64,000 bases of DNA from WHSW01 sp963821345 (lineage in GTDB: Bacteria; Actinomycetota; Thermoleophilia; Solirubrobacterales; 70-9), in NCBI GenBank assembly GCA_963821345.1, contig CAWGDM010000001.1, positions 1,178,001 to 1,242,000 of the forward strand, read 5' to 3'. The notes under the pieces were generated by a model that was not told the origin of the DNA, did not search any database, and worked only from the letters and a program-made list of their open reading frames with translations. Shown piece by piece: positions 36,430 through 44,205 of the stretch. The first letter of the stretch is position 1. The number at the start of each line of letters is the position of its first letter. The position numbers and the translations under genes were made by a program.

Positions 36430-37044
36430 CTACGCCCGCTCCAGGGTGCGCTCGATTGCGACTCGGGCCCGCTCGATCGGTTCCGGGTCGCCGAACAGGG
36501 CGTAGGCGGAGTTCGCCCCCAGCATCAGCGCGTCGAGCTCGAAGGCGAGCTGGGCGGGGTCGGCGTCGCGGCCGATCTGACCGCAGTCGCGGGCCACCGC
36601 CAGCTCGCCCTCGATGACCGCCATGAAGCGGCGGGTGAACGTGCGGATCCGCTCGCGGACCGGGCCTTTGCGCGCGGCCAGCTCGGCCCCGGTCGTGGCG
36701 AAGAAGCAGCCGCCCGGATACATCCGCAGATAGGTGAAGAAATGCTCGGCCAGGGCGCGGACCCGGTCGACGCCGGGCTCGGCGGCCAGCGCCGGCTCGA
36801 TCACCTCGCGGTCGAAGACCTCCTCGGCGGCGCCGACGGTGGCGAGCTGCAGCTCCTGCTTGGAGCCGAAGTGCGCGTAGAGGCCGCTCTTGCTCATCCC
36901 GATCGCCGACGAGAGGCGCCCGATCGAGAGGCCGTCGAGGCCCTCGACCGTGGCCAGGCTCGTGGCTCCCTCGAGGATCGCGGCCCGGCTGCGACGGCCG
37001 TCGGAACGCTGGCGGCGCGGGGAGGAGGTCGATTCGGCGCTCAT
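36430..37044 (-). CDS. TetR-family transcriptional regulator
   Basis: A 204-residue repressor. The HTH is at about residues 20-66 (GRRSRAAILEGATSLATVEG, then LSIGRLSSAIGMSKSGLYAH and FGSKQELQLAT). The C-terminal ligand domain contains YLRMYPGGCFFATTGAELAA, seen in one TetR subgroup (TetR_C_6-like). It sits first in an operon with the MFS gene. A likely operator (37062-37073) lies 18 bases upstream of the start. Repression of the exporter, relieved by its substrate, is the simplest model. Confidence 0.9.
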   Translation of the reverse strand: MSAESTSSPRRQRSDGRRSRAAILEGATSLATVEGLDGLSIGRLSSAIGMSKSGLYAHFGSKQELQLATVGAAEEVFDREVIEPALAAEPGVDRVRALAEHFFTYLRMYPGGCFFATTGAELAARKGPVRERIRTFTRRFMAVIEGELAVARDCGQIGRDADPAQLAFELDALMLGANSAYALFGDPEPIERARVAIERTLERA

Positions 37045-37061
37045 GGCCGCGCCAACTTAGC

Positions 37062-37073
37062 ACGACCGATCGT
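37062..37073 (-). promoter_or_regulatory. Possible TetR operator
   Basis: ACGACCGATCGT is a near-perfect palindrome (10 of 12 positions match the reverse complement) located 18 bases before the tetR start. Position and shape fit a TetR self-regulatory site; the site is short, so the call is tentative. Confidence 0.4.
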
Positions 37074-37108
37074 TCTTATTGTGTGAGCAGGATCACATCC
37101 GCGCCCGG

Positions 37109-37837
37109 TCAGCCACCGGTCAGCCGGGCGGCCAACCGCTCGCCGAGCCGCCGGTATCCGGCGATCGACGGGTGGTCGCCGTCGGCGGTCAGCCGGGCGC
37201 TCATCACCCCCGGCTCGCCCGGGTCCTCGAGCTCGTCGTGAAAGCCGATCAGCGGCACGTCCTCGTCGCGGGCGATCGCCGCGATCGCACGGTTGAGCTC
37301 GGCGATCGGGCGATCGGCGGCCGGGTGGCCGTTGTTCCAAGGGAGCACGTCGACCAGGTAGACGTCGAGCCCGAGCCGCTTGCCCCGGGCGACGATCGAG
37401 TCGAGGTCGGCGGCGGCGTCGCGGACCGGCCGGCCCTGGGCGATGTCGTTGATCCCGCCCTGGACGACGACCGCGTCGGCGTCGTCGGCGCAGCGGTCGA
37501 GCCGGGCGGCGATCTCGTCGGTGCGTTCACCGAACACCCCGCAGTTTCGAAACGCAAGCCCCGGGTCCGCGCGCTGCGCCCAGTACTCGTACTGGCTGCG
37601 CTCGTCGTCGCCGAAGCCGAGCGCCCGCCGCTGCGCCGGGTCGGGGTCGTATGCGGGGTTGCCGGCCGTGATCGAGTCGCCGAGGGCGGCAACCAGCACC
37701 GGGCGCCCGCCGCTCGCCGACGTAGAGGTGGTCTCGCCGGACCCGCAGCCGACCATCGCGGCGGCGGCGAGCCCGGCGAGCGCCAGACCCCTCAGGTGTA
37801 CATGCCCCCGAACTGGCCGCCGGTCACGTTCAGGCAC
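37109..37837 (-). CDS. SGNH/GDSL hydrolase lipoprotein
   Basis: A 242-residue lipoprotein esterase-like enzyme. GTG 37837 gives a basic leader, a hydrophobic stretch (LALAGLAAAAMVG) and the lipobox Cys31. Catalytic blocks: ALGDSITAGN (block I, Ser55), VVVQGGINDIAQG (block III) and TADGDHPSIAGYRRLGE (block V, Asp and His). Together they form the SGNH catalytic site. The start overlaps the upstream SDR gene by about 45 bases, so the pair is translationally close. It acts on the outer face of the cytoplasmic membrane, on an unknown ester. Confidence 0.85.
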   Translation of the reverse strand: MPERDRRPVRGHVHLRGLALAGLAAAAMVGCGSGETTSTSASGGRPVLVAALGDSITAGNPAYDPDPAQRRALGFGDDERSQYEYWAQRADPGLAFRNCGVFGERTDEIAARLDRCADDADAVVVQGGINDIAQGRPVRDAAADLDSIVARGKRLGLDVYLVDVLPWNNGHPAADRPIAELNRAIAAIARDEDVPLIGFHDELEDPGEPGVMSARLTADGDHPSIAGYRRLGERLAARLTGG

Positions 37838-38622
37838 TGGCCGTGAACGTAGTTCGACAGCTCCGAGCACAGGAACAGGACGGGCGCCGCGGCCTCCTCG
37901 GGCTGCGCGGGGCGGCCGAGCGGGATGATCGCCGAGGCCATCGCCCGCATCTGCTCGGGGATCCCGAGCTCGACCTGCTCGCCGTCGCCGACCTCGAGCG
38001 TCTCGCCCTTCTCCTTGGCCTGGGTCAGGCGGGTTTCGATGAATCCGAAGGCGACCGCGTTGCAGTTGATCTTGAACGAGCCCCATTCCTTGGCGAGCGT
38101 CTTCGTGAACCCGACCACACCGGCCTTGGCGGCCGAGTAGTTGACCTGGCCCGCGTTGCCCATCGTCCCCGAGATCGAGGAGATGTTGACGATCTTGCGA
38201 AAGCGCTCGGTGCCCTCGGCGCGCTCCGCCTTCGCCGCCTCGCGCCAGTGGGGCGCGATCGCCCGCACGACCCGGAAGGGGACGATCGTGTGGATGTCGA
38301 GCATCGCCTGGAACTGCTCGTCGGTCATCCGGTGGACGACGCCGTCCCAGGTGTAGCCCGCGTTGTTGACGATGATGTCGACCTCGCCGAACGCCTCGAT
38401 CGCCTTCGCGACCAGCTCGTCGGGCACCCCGGGCTCGGTCAGGTCACCGGCGAAGACGGCGGTCTCGCCGTCGATCTCCGAGGCGGCCTGCTCGGCCACG
38501 TCGCCATCGATGTCGTTGATCAGCACCTTGGCGCCCTCGTTGATGAACAGCTCGGCCGTCGCCCGGCCGATCCCGCGCGCCGAGCCGGTAACGATCGCGG
38601 CCTTGCCGTCAAGCAATCCCAT
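37792..38622 (-). CDS. SDR-family oxidoreductase (3-oxoacyl-ACP reductase-like)
   Basis: A 276-residue classical SDR. AAIVTGSARGIGRATAELFI is the NADP-binding loop, DIIVNNAGYTWDGVVHRMTD the NNAG region. NISSISGTMGNAGQVNYSAA leads into the catalytic YxxxK (YSAAK). LGRPAQPEEAAAPVLFLCSE is the usual C-terminal helix. Most similar in layout to FabG; because it sits among acyl-CoA genes it may act on a 3-hydroxyacyl-CoA or a related alcohol. The C-terminus overlaps the GDSL lipoprotein gene. It is followed upstream by an acyl-CoA dehydrogenase on the same strand across 95 bases. Confidence 0.9.
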   Translation of the reverse strand: MGLLDGKAAIVTGSARGIGRATAELFINEGAKVLINDIDGDVAEQAASEIDGETAVFAGDLTEPGVPDELVAKAIEAFGEVDIIVNNAGYTWDGVVHRMTDEQFQAMLDIHTIVPFRVVRAIAPHWREAAKAERAEGTERFRKIVNISSISGTMGNAGQVNYSAAKAGVVGFTKTLAKEWGSFKINCNAVAFGFIETRLTQAKEKGETLEVGDGEQVELGIPEQMRAMASAIIPLGRPAQPEEAAAPVLFLCSELSNYVHGQCLNVTGGQFGGMYT

Positions 38623-38717
38623 GTTCTCGATTCACTCCTCGATTTCGTCCGTCGGTGAAAGGGTCGCGGACTCTAGCCCGCGCGGGCCGAGATCGACCCA
38701 CAAGCGGTCGAGCTCGA

Positions 38718-39896
38718 TCAGAGCCCCAGGCGCCGCCCGAGGATCTCGCGCATGATCTCGTCGGTTCCGCCGCCGATCGGGCCCAGGCGGGCGTCGCGCA
38801 GGGCGCGCTCGACCCCGTACTCGCGCATGTAGCCGTATCCGCCGAGGATCTGCACGCACTCGTCGGCGACCTCGACGCAGGCGCGCTGCGTGAACAGCTT
38901 CGCCTTGGTCACGTCGGCGATCACGTCGTCGCCCGCAGCGTAGCCACGCAGGGCGTGGTAGGTCAGCGCCCTGCCGACCTCGGCCTTGACGCCGATCTCG
39001 GCGATCTTGTGGCGGATCGCCTGAAAGCGGCCGATCGGCCGGCCGAAGGCCTCGCGCTCGCCCGCGTACTCGAGCGCCACCCCGAGCAGGCGGCGCATCG
39101 CCCCGACCGCGCCCAGCGACATCAGCAGCCGCTCCCAGGCGAAGTTCTCCATGATCAGGTAGAAGCCGCGGTTCTCCTCGCCGAGCAGGTTCTCGGCCGG
39201 GACCTCGACGTCGGTGAACGAGAGCTCCGCCGTGTCGGAGGACCGCCAGCCCATCTTCTCGAGCTTGGTGACCACCTCGTAGCCGGGCATCTCGCGCTCC
39301 AGGATCAGGAACGAGATCCCCTGGTGGCCACCGTGCTCGGTCGTCTTCACGGCGCAGACGAGGAAGTCGGCGCGGACGCCGTTGGTGATGAACGTCTTCG
39401 AGCCGTTGACCACGTAGCCGCCGTCGACGCGGCGCGCGAAGGTGCGGATCGAGGCGACGTCGGAGCCGGCTCCCGGCTCGGTGATCCCCAGCGCCGCGAT
39501 TCGCTCACCGCGGATCGCCGGGCGCAGGAAGCGGTCGTGCTGGTCGGGCGTGCCGAACCTGTAGATCGGCGGCGTCGCGATCCCGGTGTGCGCGCCCAGC
39601 CCAGCGCCGACCCCGCCCGAGGCGCCGGCCGCGGCGAGCTCCTCGGCCCAGACGGCGTCGTGGATGCAGTCACCGCCCTGGCCCCCGAGCTCGACCGGGT
39701 ATTTGAGCCCGAGGAACCCGAGCTCCGCGGCCCGGGTGTAGAGCTCGCGCGGGAACTCCTCGGCCGCCTCCCACTCGTCGACGTTGGGCACGATCTCCTC
39801 GCGGACCCAGCGGCCGATCGTCTCGGCGAGCTGAGCGTGCTCGTCGGTGAACGGCGGCAGCAGCGCCCGTTGACCGGTGTCCTTGACCACGCTCAC
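38718..39896 (-). CDS. Acyl-CoA dehydrogenase (long-chain/isovaleryl catalytic type)
   Basis: A 392-residue FAD acyl-CoA dehydrogenase. GITEPGAGSDVASIRTFARR and VVNGSKTFITNGVRADFLVC are the signatures. The C-terminal motif is PIGGGTDEIMREILGR, with Gly where short- and medium-chain enzymes have the catalytic Glu. Glu255 in ENFAWERLLMSLGA falls at the helix-G position used by isovaleryl-CoA and long-chain acyl-CoA dehydrogenases. It therefore belongs to that subgroup. The start is GTG 39896 (MSVVKDTGQR), 65 bases from the divergent zinc-ribbon operon. Substrate chain is not resolved. Confidence 0.92.
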   Translation of the reverse strand: MSVVKDTGQRALLPPFTDEHAQLAETIGRWVREEIVPNVDEWEAAEEFPRELYTRAAELGFLGLKYPVELGGQGGDCIHDAVWAEELAAAGASGGVGAGLGAHTGIATPPIYRFGTPDQHDRFLRPAIRGERIAALGITEPGAGSDVASIRTFARRVDGGYVVNGSKTFITNGVRADFLVCAVKTTEHGGHQGISFLILEREMPGYEVVTKLEKMGWRSSDTAELSFTDVEVPAENLLGEENRGFYLIMENFAWERLLMSLGAVGAMRRLLGVALEYAGEREAFGRPIGRFQAIRHKIAEIGVKAEVGRALTYHALRGYAAGDDVIADVTKAKLFTQRACVEVADECVQILGGYGYMREYGVERALRDARLGPIGGGTDEIMREILGRRLGL

Positions 39897-39961
39897 GCTT
39901 GGGAGGCAGCCTACAGCCGGGCATCGCGGCCGGAACCCGAGCCCTTCTACGCTGTTGAATA

Positions 39962-40772
39962 GTGAGCATGTCCCAGGCCCAGCAGCCACCGACCACGCCT
40001 GCGCCGCCCGCCCAGGCCTGCACCAACTGCGGCGCCACGCTGGCCGCCGATCAGCGCTACTGCCTCAGCTGCGGGACCAGGGTCGGCGAGCCGCGGGTGG
40101 CCCCGGCGGCAAACGACTCGCAGCCCGCCGCGCCGGCACCGGTGTCGGCGCCGCCGCCCAAGTCGGACGTCTCGCCGCTGGCGGCGGTGATCGGGATCGC
40201 GCTGCTCGGCGGGATGCTGCTGATCGGGGTGCTGATCGGCCGTGGAACCCAGGACAACCCGCCGGCTCCCGTGGTCCAGGTCGGCGACCCGAACGCGACC
40301 GCCAGCCGGCGGCGAGATCGCCAGCGAGTGGCCCGCGGGCACCAACGGGTTCACGATCCAGCTGAGCACGGTCGCGAAGGCGGGAGCGACGCCCGAGAGC
40401 GTCGACGCGGCCACGCAGACGGCCATCGACGGCGGCGCCGCCGACGCGGCAGTGCTCGACTCCGACCTCTACTCGAGCCTGCCGCCCGGCAACTACGTGA
40501 TCTACTCGGGCGTCTATACCGATCGCAAGTCCGCGGAGGTCGCGCTCAAGGGTCTGACCAAGGGCTTCCCCTCGGCAACCGTGGTCGAGGTCTCGGAGGG
40601 CAGCGACCAATCGCAGTCCAGCGATGCCAGCGGCGGCGCGGCGGGCGCCGCGGAACCGGTGCCTGACGACGTCGCGCCGGTCACCCCCGCGGGTGGCGAG
40701 AGCGAGGCCCCGCCGGCCACCCAGAGCACGACCCCCGCGCCCGAGGGCGGCGGGGTGGGGAGCGGCAATTGA
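39962..40772 (+). CDS. Membrane protein with N-terminal zinc ribbon and SPOR-like tail, frame broken once
   Basis: About 270 residues. The first 45 hold a zinc ribbon: CTNCGATLAADQRYCLSCGT, two CxxC pairs. A Pro/Ala linker is followed by one membrane segment (LAAVIGIALLGGMLLIGVLIG, near 75-95). After a frame change near 40308, the exterior part has NGFTIQLSTVAKAGATPESV and YSGVYTDRKSAEVALKGLTK, which resemble a SPOR (peptidoglycan-binding) fold. A low-complexity Ser/Pro/Gly tail ends it. The start is GTG 39962 or ATG 39968. It is first in a three-gene operon and its stop overlaps the next gene's TTG. Function unknown. Confidence 0.7.
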
Positions 40773-41242
40773 GCCCGTCCCCGATCCAGCGGTTGAAGCC
40801 GTACTTCAAGCCCCGGCCGCGGGCCGCAGTGAAGCCGGCCACAGGGCCGGTCCCGGCGCCGCCGTCTCCCGGTCCACCGCCGCCCGCCGCCGCGGCCGCC
40901 GCGCCGCCGCCGTCGCAGCAGCCGCCGAGGGCTGACGGCGCGCCGCTACGGGCGCGCCGTGAGCAGCTTGCGCGACGCTACTCGGAGCTTGAGTCCGAGC
41001 TCGGCGGGCTCGTCTACGAGATGGCGATCCGCGACCACTTCCGGCTCGACGTCGTGGTCAAGCGGGCGGCGGAACTGCAGGCGGTCGATGCCGAGCTCGG
41101 TGCGGTCGAGCGGCAGCTCGGGCTGGCGGCCCCCGCGCCCGCCGCCGTCACCTGTCCCTCCTGCGGCATGCCCGCCCAGCCGGGCGCCCAGTACTGCGGT
41201 CGCTGCGGCGCCGGCATCGCCCCGGCGGTGGCGGCACGATGA
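40769..41242 (+). CDS. Hypothetical protein with C-terminal zinc ribbon
   Basis: A 157-residue protein of unknown function. The first 60 residues are a basic, Pro- and Ala-rich, disordered stretch. A coiled-coil-like segment spans about 60-125 (RREQLARRYSELESELGGLV, then KRAAELQAVDAELGAVERQL). The end is a zinc ribbon (CPSCGMPAQPGAQYCGRCGA). The TTG start overlaps the stop of the upstream gene (AATTGA), and its stop overlaps the start of the next gene. With the first gene it gives an operon with two zinc-ribbon proteins. Confidence 0.72.
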   Translation: MSPSPIQRLKPYFKPRPRAAVKPATGPVPAPPSPGPPPPAAAAAAPPPSQQPPRADGAPLRARREQLARRYSELESELGGLVYEMAIRDHFRLDVVVKRAAELQAVDAELGAVERQLGLAAPAPAAVTCPSCGMPAQPGAQYCGRCGAGIAPAVAAR

Positions 41243-42474
41243 GGCTTCCCGCGCGGCTCGTCCGCGCGCCGGTCCGCCCAGACCGCGATTCGCTGCGGCG
41301 CTTCGTTTCGCTGCGCTGGGCTGCGCTGCCGATCGTTGACCGGCGCTGGACCGTGCCGATGTCGGCAGCCGCGCTCGGCTTCGGGATCTTCGTCGGCGTC
41401 GCGGTCGGGCCCGGAGCCGAGGGCAGCCTTGGAACCCAGCCGCCGGTGATCGTCCGGGTGGCGCCGCCGCCGACCCAGACCGCCGAGGTCCCGCCCGCTG
41501 AGCACGGCGACCACGCCACCGCCAACGGCTCCGGCGGCGGAGGCGGCGGCGGGGACAACGCCTCGCCGGCGCCTGCGCCGGGTCCGGGCCCGGCGCCGGA
41601 CGACTCGGTGTTCGACTCGCCGCCGCTCGGCGGCGTGCCGACCACGACGCCGCCGGTCTCGCCGACGCCCCCCCAGACGACGACCACCACCTCCGACACC
41701 GATCAGGACAACGGCGGTCAGCAGGACGTCGCGACCACCGAGGTCGCCGGGACCGTCGTCCACCTCAACCCGGACGCGGCCAGCTACACGATCGCCGACG
41801 ACAACGGGCGCCTGCTCGCGATCCACTCCCACAAGACGCCGGCCGTCGGCAAGCGGGTCGAGGTCGAGGTCCGCACGCTCGCCAACGGCACCTACTCGGA
41901 GGACGGCAAGGTCAAGGAGCGTGGCAATCGCGGCCAGGTGACGATCGCCGGCACGATCACCTTCAGCGACGCGGTCACCGGTGCCTACACGGTCTCCGGG
42001 CCGGGAGTCTCGCTTCTTGTCCGCGGACCCGCCCAGCGCACCCCGCCCGCGGTCGGAGACAGGGTCGAGGTAAAGGCGCGGATCGCCGACCGGGCGGAGG
42101 AGCTGCCGGTCACCGACCCCGGCGAGGACGGGTGCGGCAAGCCTCCGGCGCTGCCCGCGTCGCCGCGCGTCGCGCTCGAGCAGGTCTCGGTCGAGCGCCA
42201 GGACGAGGTCGCCTCGACCGGCGACGTCGAGGCGATCGTCGAGGGCGTCTGCCGCTCGGACCGCAAGCTGATCGTCTCGGCCGACGACCTGCGCGAGTCG
42301 GGCCACGACATCGCGATTGCGGTCCCCAAGGACCTCCGGATCGAGGCGCTGAAGCCCGGCCAGGTGCTGAAGCTCGGGGTCGACATCGGCAGCAGCCGGG
42401 CGCTCACCCTGAGCCGCGTCGCCGGCGACCAGGGCGCCCACGGTGCCGAGGACGCGGACCTCGTCCAGCCCTGA
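41239..42474 (+). CDS. Membrane-anchored hypothetical protein with two OB-like domains
   Basis: A 411-residue protein. One membrane helix lies near residues 38-58 (TVPMSAAALGFGIFVGVAVG). A Pro/Gly/Thr-rich spacer of about 110 residues is followed by two similar beta-rich units (about 165-235 and 235-320; VEVEVRTLANGTYSEDGKVK and VGDRVEVKARIADRAEELPV). Their layout suggests an OB or similar barrel fold, but the family is unrecognised. A C-terminal third domain (SDRKLIVSADDLRESGHDIA) is also unassigned. It is the last gene of the zinc-ribbon operon. A cell-envelope role is inferred from the anchor and spacer. Confidence 0.65.
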   Translation: MRLPARLVRAPVRPDRDSLRRFVSLRWAALPIVDRRWTVPMSAAALGFGIFVGVAVGPGAEGSLGTQPPVIVRVAPPPTQTAEVPPAEHGDHATANGSGGGGGGGDNASPAPAPGPGPAPDDSVFDSPPLGGVPTTTPPVSPTPPQTTTTTSDTDQDNGGQQDVATTEVAGTVVHLNPDAASYTIADDNGRLLAIHSHKTPAVGKRVEVEVRTLANGTYSEDGKVKERGNRGQVTIAGTITFSDAVTGAYTVSGPGVSLLVRGPAQRTPPAVGDRVEVKARIADRAEELPVTDPGEDGCGKPPALPASPRVALEQVSVERQDEVASTGDVEAIVEGVCRSDRKLIVSADDLRESGHDIAIAVPKDLRIEALKPGQVLKLGVDIGSSRALTLSRVAGDQGAHGAEDADLVQP

Positions 42475-42486
42475 ATTTCGCCGCTC

Positions 42487-42514
42487 TGTCGATTTTCGCC
42501 TGCGCCGGTTCGTC
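42487..42514 (+). promoter_or_regulatory. Predicted ECF42-type promoter for DGPF-sigma operon
   Basis: TGTCGA (42487-42492) and CGTC (42511-42514) are separated by 18 bases and lie 55 bases upstream of the DGPF start. This is the -35 / -10 pair reported for promoters of ECF42 sigma factors. The operon encodes an ECF42-type sigma factor, so the site predicts autoregulation. It is flanked by an inverted repeat (CGCCGCTCT at 42479-42487 and AGAGCGGCG at 42524-42532). Confidence 0.72.
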
Positions 42515-42568
42515 GTTAGGGTGAGAGCGGCGCACCAATGAGCGCCGCGCGAAGCCCAAGGAGGCACG

Positions 42569-42961
42569 ATGAAGTACATGCTGATTCTCAGCGGCGAGGA
42601 AGGCGGCTGGGAGGACACGAGCCCCGAAGAGATGAAGGCGGAGATGGATCGCTGGCAGGCCTATGGCCAGTCGCTGGTCGACGCCGGGGCGTTTCTCGCC
42701 GGCGAGGGGCTGCAGGAGAGCGCGACCGCAACCACCGTCCGGGTCGGCGACGACGACGAGCGGCTGGTCACCGACGGGCCGTTCGCCGAGACCAAGGAGC
42801 AGGTCGGCGGCTTCTACCTGATCGAGGCCGACGACCTCGACCAGGCGATCGAGTGGGCGAAGAAGGTGCCGCTCTCCGGGGGGGCGATCGAGGTTCGCCC
42901 GGTGATGGACTACACCCAATACGGATACGAGGAGCCGGCCGCGGCGGAGGCGTCCTCGTAG
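42569..42961 (+). CDS. YciI-like DGPF-domain protein
   Basis: A 130-residue protein of the YCII/DGPF family. The motif LVTDGPFAETKEQVGGFYLI places DGPF at residues 69-72. It is a ferredoxin-like alpha-beta fold. A strong ribosome site (AGGAGG, 42559-42564) precedes the ATG. The gene overlaps the ECF42 sigma gene directly, and DGPF proteins are the known genetic partners of that sigma group. Their molecular role in the response is not settled; they are thought to be targets or modulators of the regulon. Confidence 0.9.
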   Translation: MKYMLILSGEEGGWEDTSPEEMKAEMDRWQAYGQSLVDAGAFLAGEGLQESATATTVRVGDDDERLVTDGPFAETKEQVGGFYLIEADDLDQAIEWAKKVPLSGGAIEVRPVMDYTQYGYEEPAAAEASS

Positions 42962-44205
42962 AGAGCCAGACGGAGGTCGTCGGCCGCCTGTTCCGGCAGG
43001 AATCGGGGCGGGCGGTCGCGACCCTGATCCGGGTCCTCGGCGACTTCGACGCCGCCGAGGAGGCGGTGCAGGAGGCTTTCGTGGTCGCGCTCGAGCGCTG
43101 GCCGTCCGACGGCGTCCCCGACAACCCGGGGGCCTGGATCACCAGGGTCGCCCGCAACAAGGCGATCGATCGGCTGCGACGCGAGCGGGTGCTGGAGTCC
43201 AAACGACCCGAGCTCGCGGCGCTGGAGGCGCTACGCGCTCCGACTTCCGCCGACCCGACCATCCCCGGAGGCGAAGCCGAGGAGATGGGCGGCGATGATG
43301 TTCTGCGGCTGATCTTCACCTGCTGCCATCCGGCGCTCGCACCCGAGGCACGGGTGGCGCTGACGCTGCGCACCCTCGGGGGGCTCAGCACCGCCGAGAT
43401 CGCCCGCGCCTTCCTGGTCTCCGAGCAGACGATGGCGCAGCGGCTGGTGCGGGCGAAGCGCAAGATCCGCGACGCGGCGATCCCCTACGAGGTGCCACCG
43501 CCCGAGCGGATCGGCGAGCGCCTGAGCTCGGTGCTGGCGACGATCTACCTGATCTTCAACGAGGGCTACATGGCCTCGGGCTCGGAGTCGCTGATCCGCA
43601 CCGAGCTCTGCGCCGAGGCGATTCGCCTCGCACGGGTGCTGGTCGAGGTCCTGCCCCGCGAGCCCGAGGCGACCGCCCTGCTGGCGCTGATGCTCCTGCA
43701 CGACTCGCGGCGGGCGGCGCGGATCGGCGCGGATGGCGAGCTGGTCCTGCTCGCCGACCAGGACCGCTCGCTCTGGGATCGCGAGCGGATCGTCGAGGGC
43801 GTGGCGCTGGCGCGCCGGGCCTCCGCGTTCGGCCCCCGCCCCTACACGGTGCAGGCGGCGATCGCGGCTCGGCACGCCCGCGCCGGGCGAGCCGAGGACA
43901 CCGACTGGTCCGGGATCGCCCGCCTGTACGAGTGGCTCGCCGCGGTCGCGCCGTCGCCGGTGGTCGACCTCAACCGCGCCGTCGCCGTGGCGATGGCCGA
44001 GGGGCCCGAGCGCGGCCTGGCGCTGATCGACGAGATCGAGGGCCTCGACTCCTACGGCCCGTTCCACGTCGCCCGCGCCGACCTCTTGCGCCGGCTCGAC
44101 GACCCGGCGGCCGCCGACGCCTACGAACGCGCGATCGAGTTGTCCGCCAACCCGGTCGAGCGCGCCTTCCTGGTCCGCCGGCTGGGCGAGCTCCGGTCGT
44201 CCTAG
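42958..44205 (+). CDS. RNA polymerase sigma factor, ECF42 group
   Basis: A sigma factor of about 415 residues with a long C-terminal extension, the hallmark of the ECF42 group. Region 2 is FRQESGRAVATLIRVLGDFD then EAVQEAFVVALERWPSDG. Region 4 is LRTLGGLSTAEIARAFLVSE then QTMAQRLVRAKRKIRDAAIP. The extension (from about residue 190) has FNEGYMASGSESLIRTELCA and repeated helical units (LYEWLAAVAPSPVVDLNRAV), resembling TPR-like domains. No normal start codon precedes VESQTEVVGRLF; GTA occupies that place at 42958, overlapping the DGPF stop. The actual start, or a base error, is unresolved. Overlaps the convergent dehydrogenase by 4 bases. Confidence 0.88.
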   Translation, partial: VESQTEVVGRLFRQESGRAVATLIRVLGDFDAAEEAVQEAFVVALERWPSDGVPDNPGAWITRVARNKAIDRLRRERVLESKRPELAALEALRAPTSADPTIPGGEAEEMGGDDVLRLIFTCCHPALAPEARVALTLRTLGGLSTAEIARAFLVSEQTMAQRLVRAKRKIRDAAIPYEVPPPERIGERLSSVLATIYLIFNEGYMASGSESLIRTELCAEAIRLARVLVEVLPREPEATALLALMLLHDSRRAARIGADGELVLLADQDRSLWDRERIVEGVALARRASAFGPRPYTVQAAIAARHARAGRAEDTDWSGIARLYEWLAAVAPSPVVDLNRAVAVAMAEGPERGLALIDEIEGLDSYGPFHVARADLLRRLDDPAAADAYERAIELSANPVERAFLVRRLGELRSS

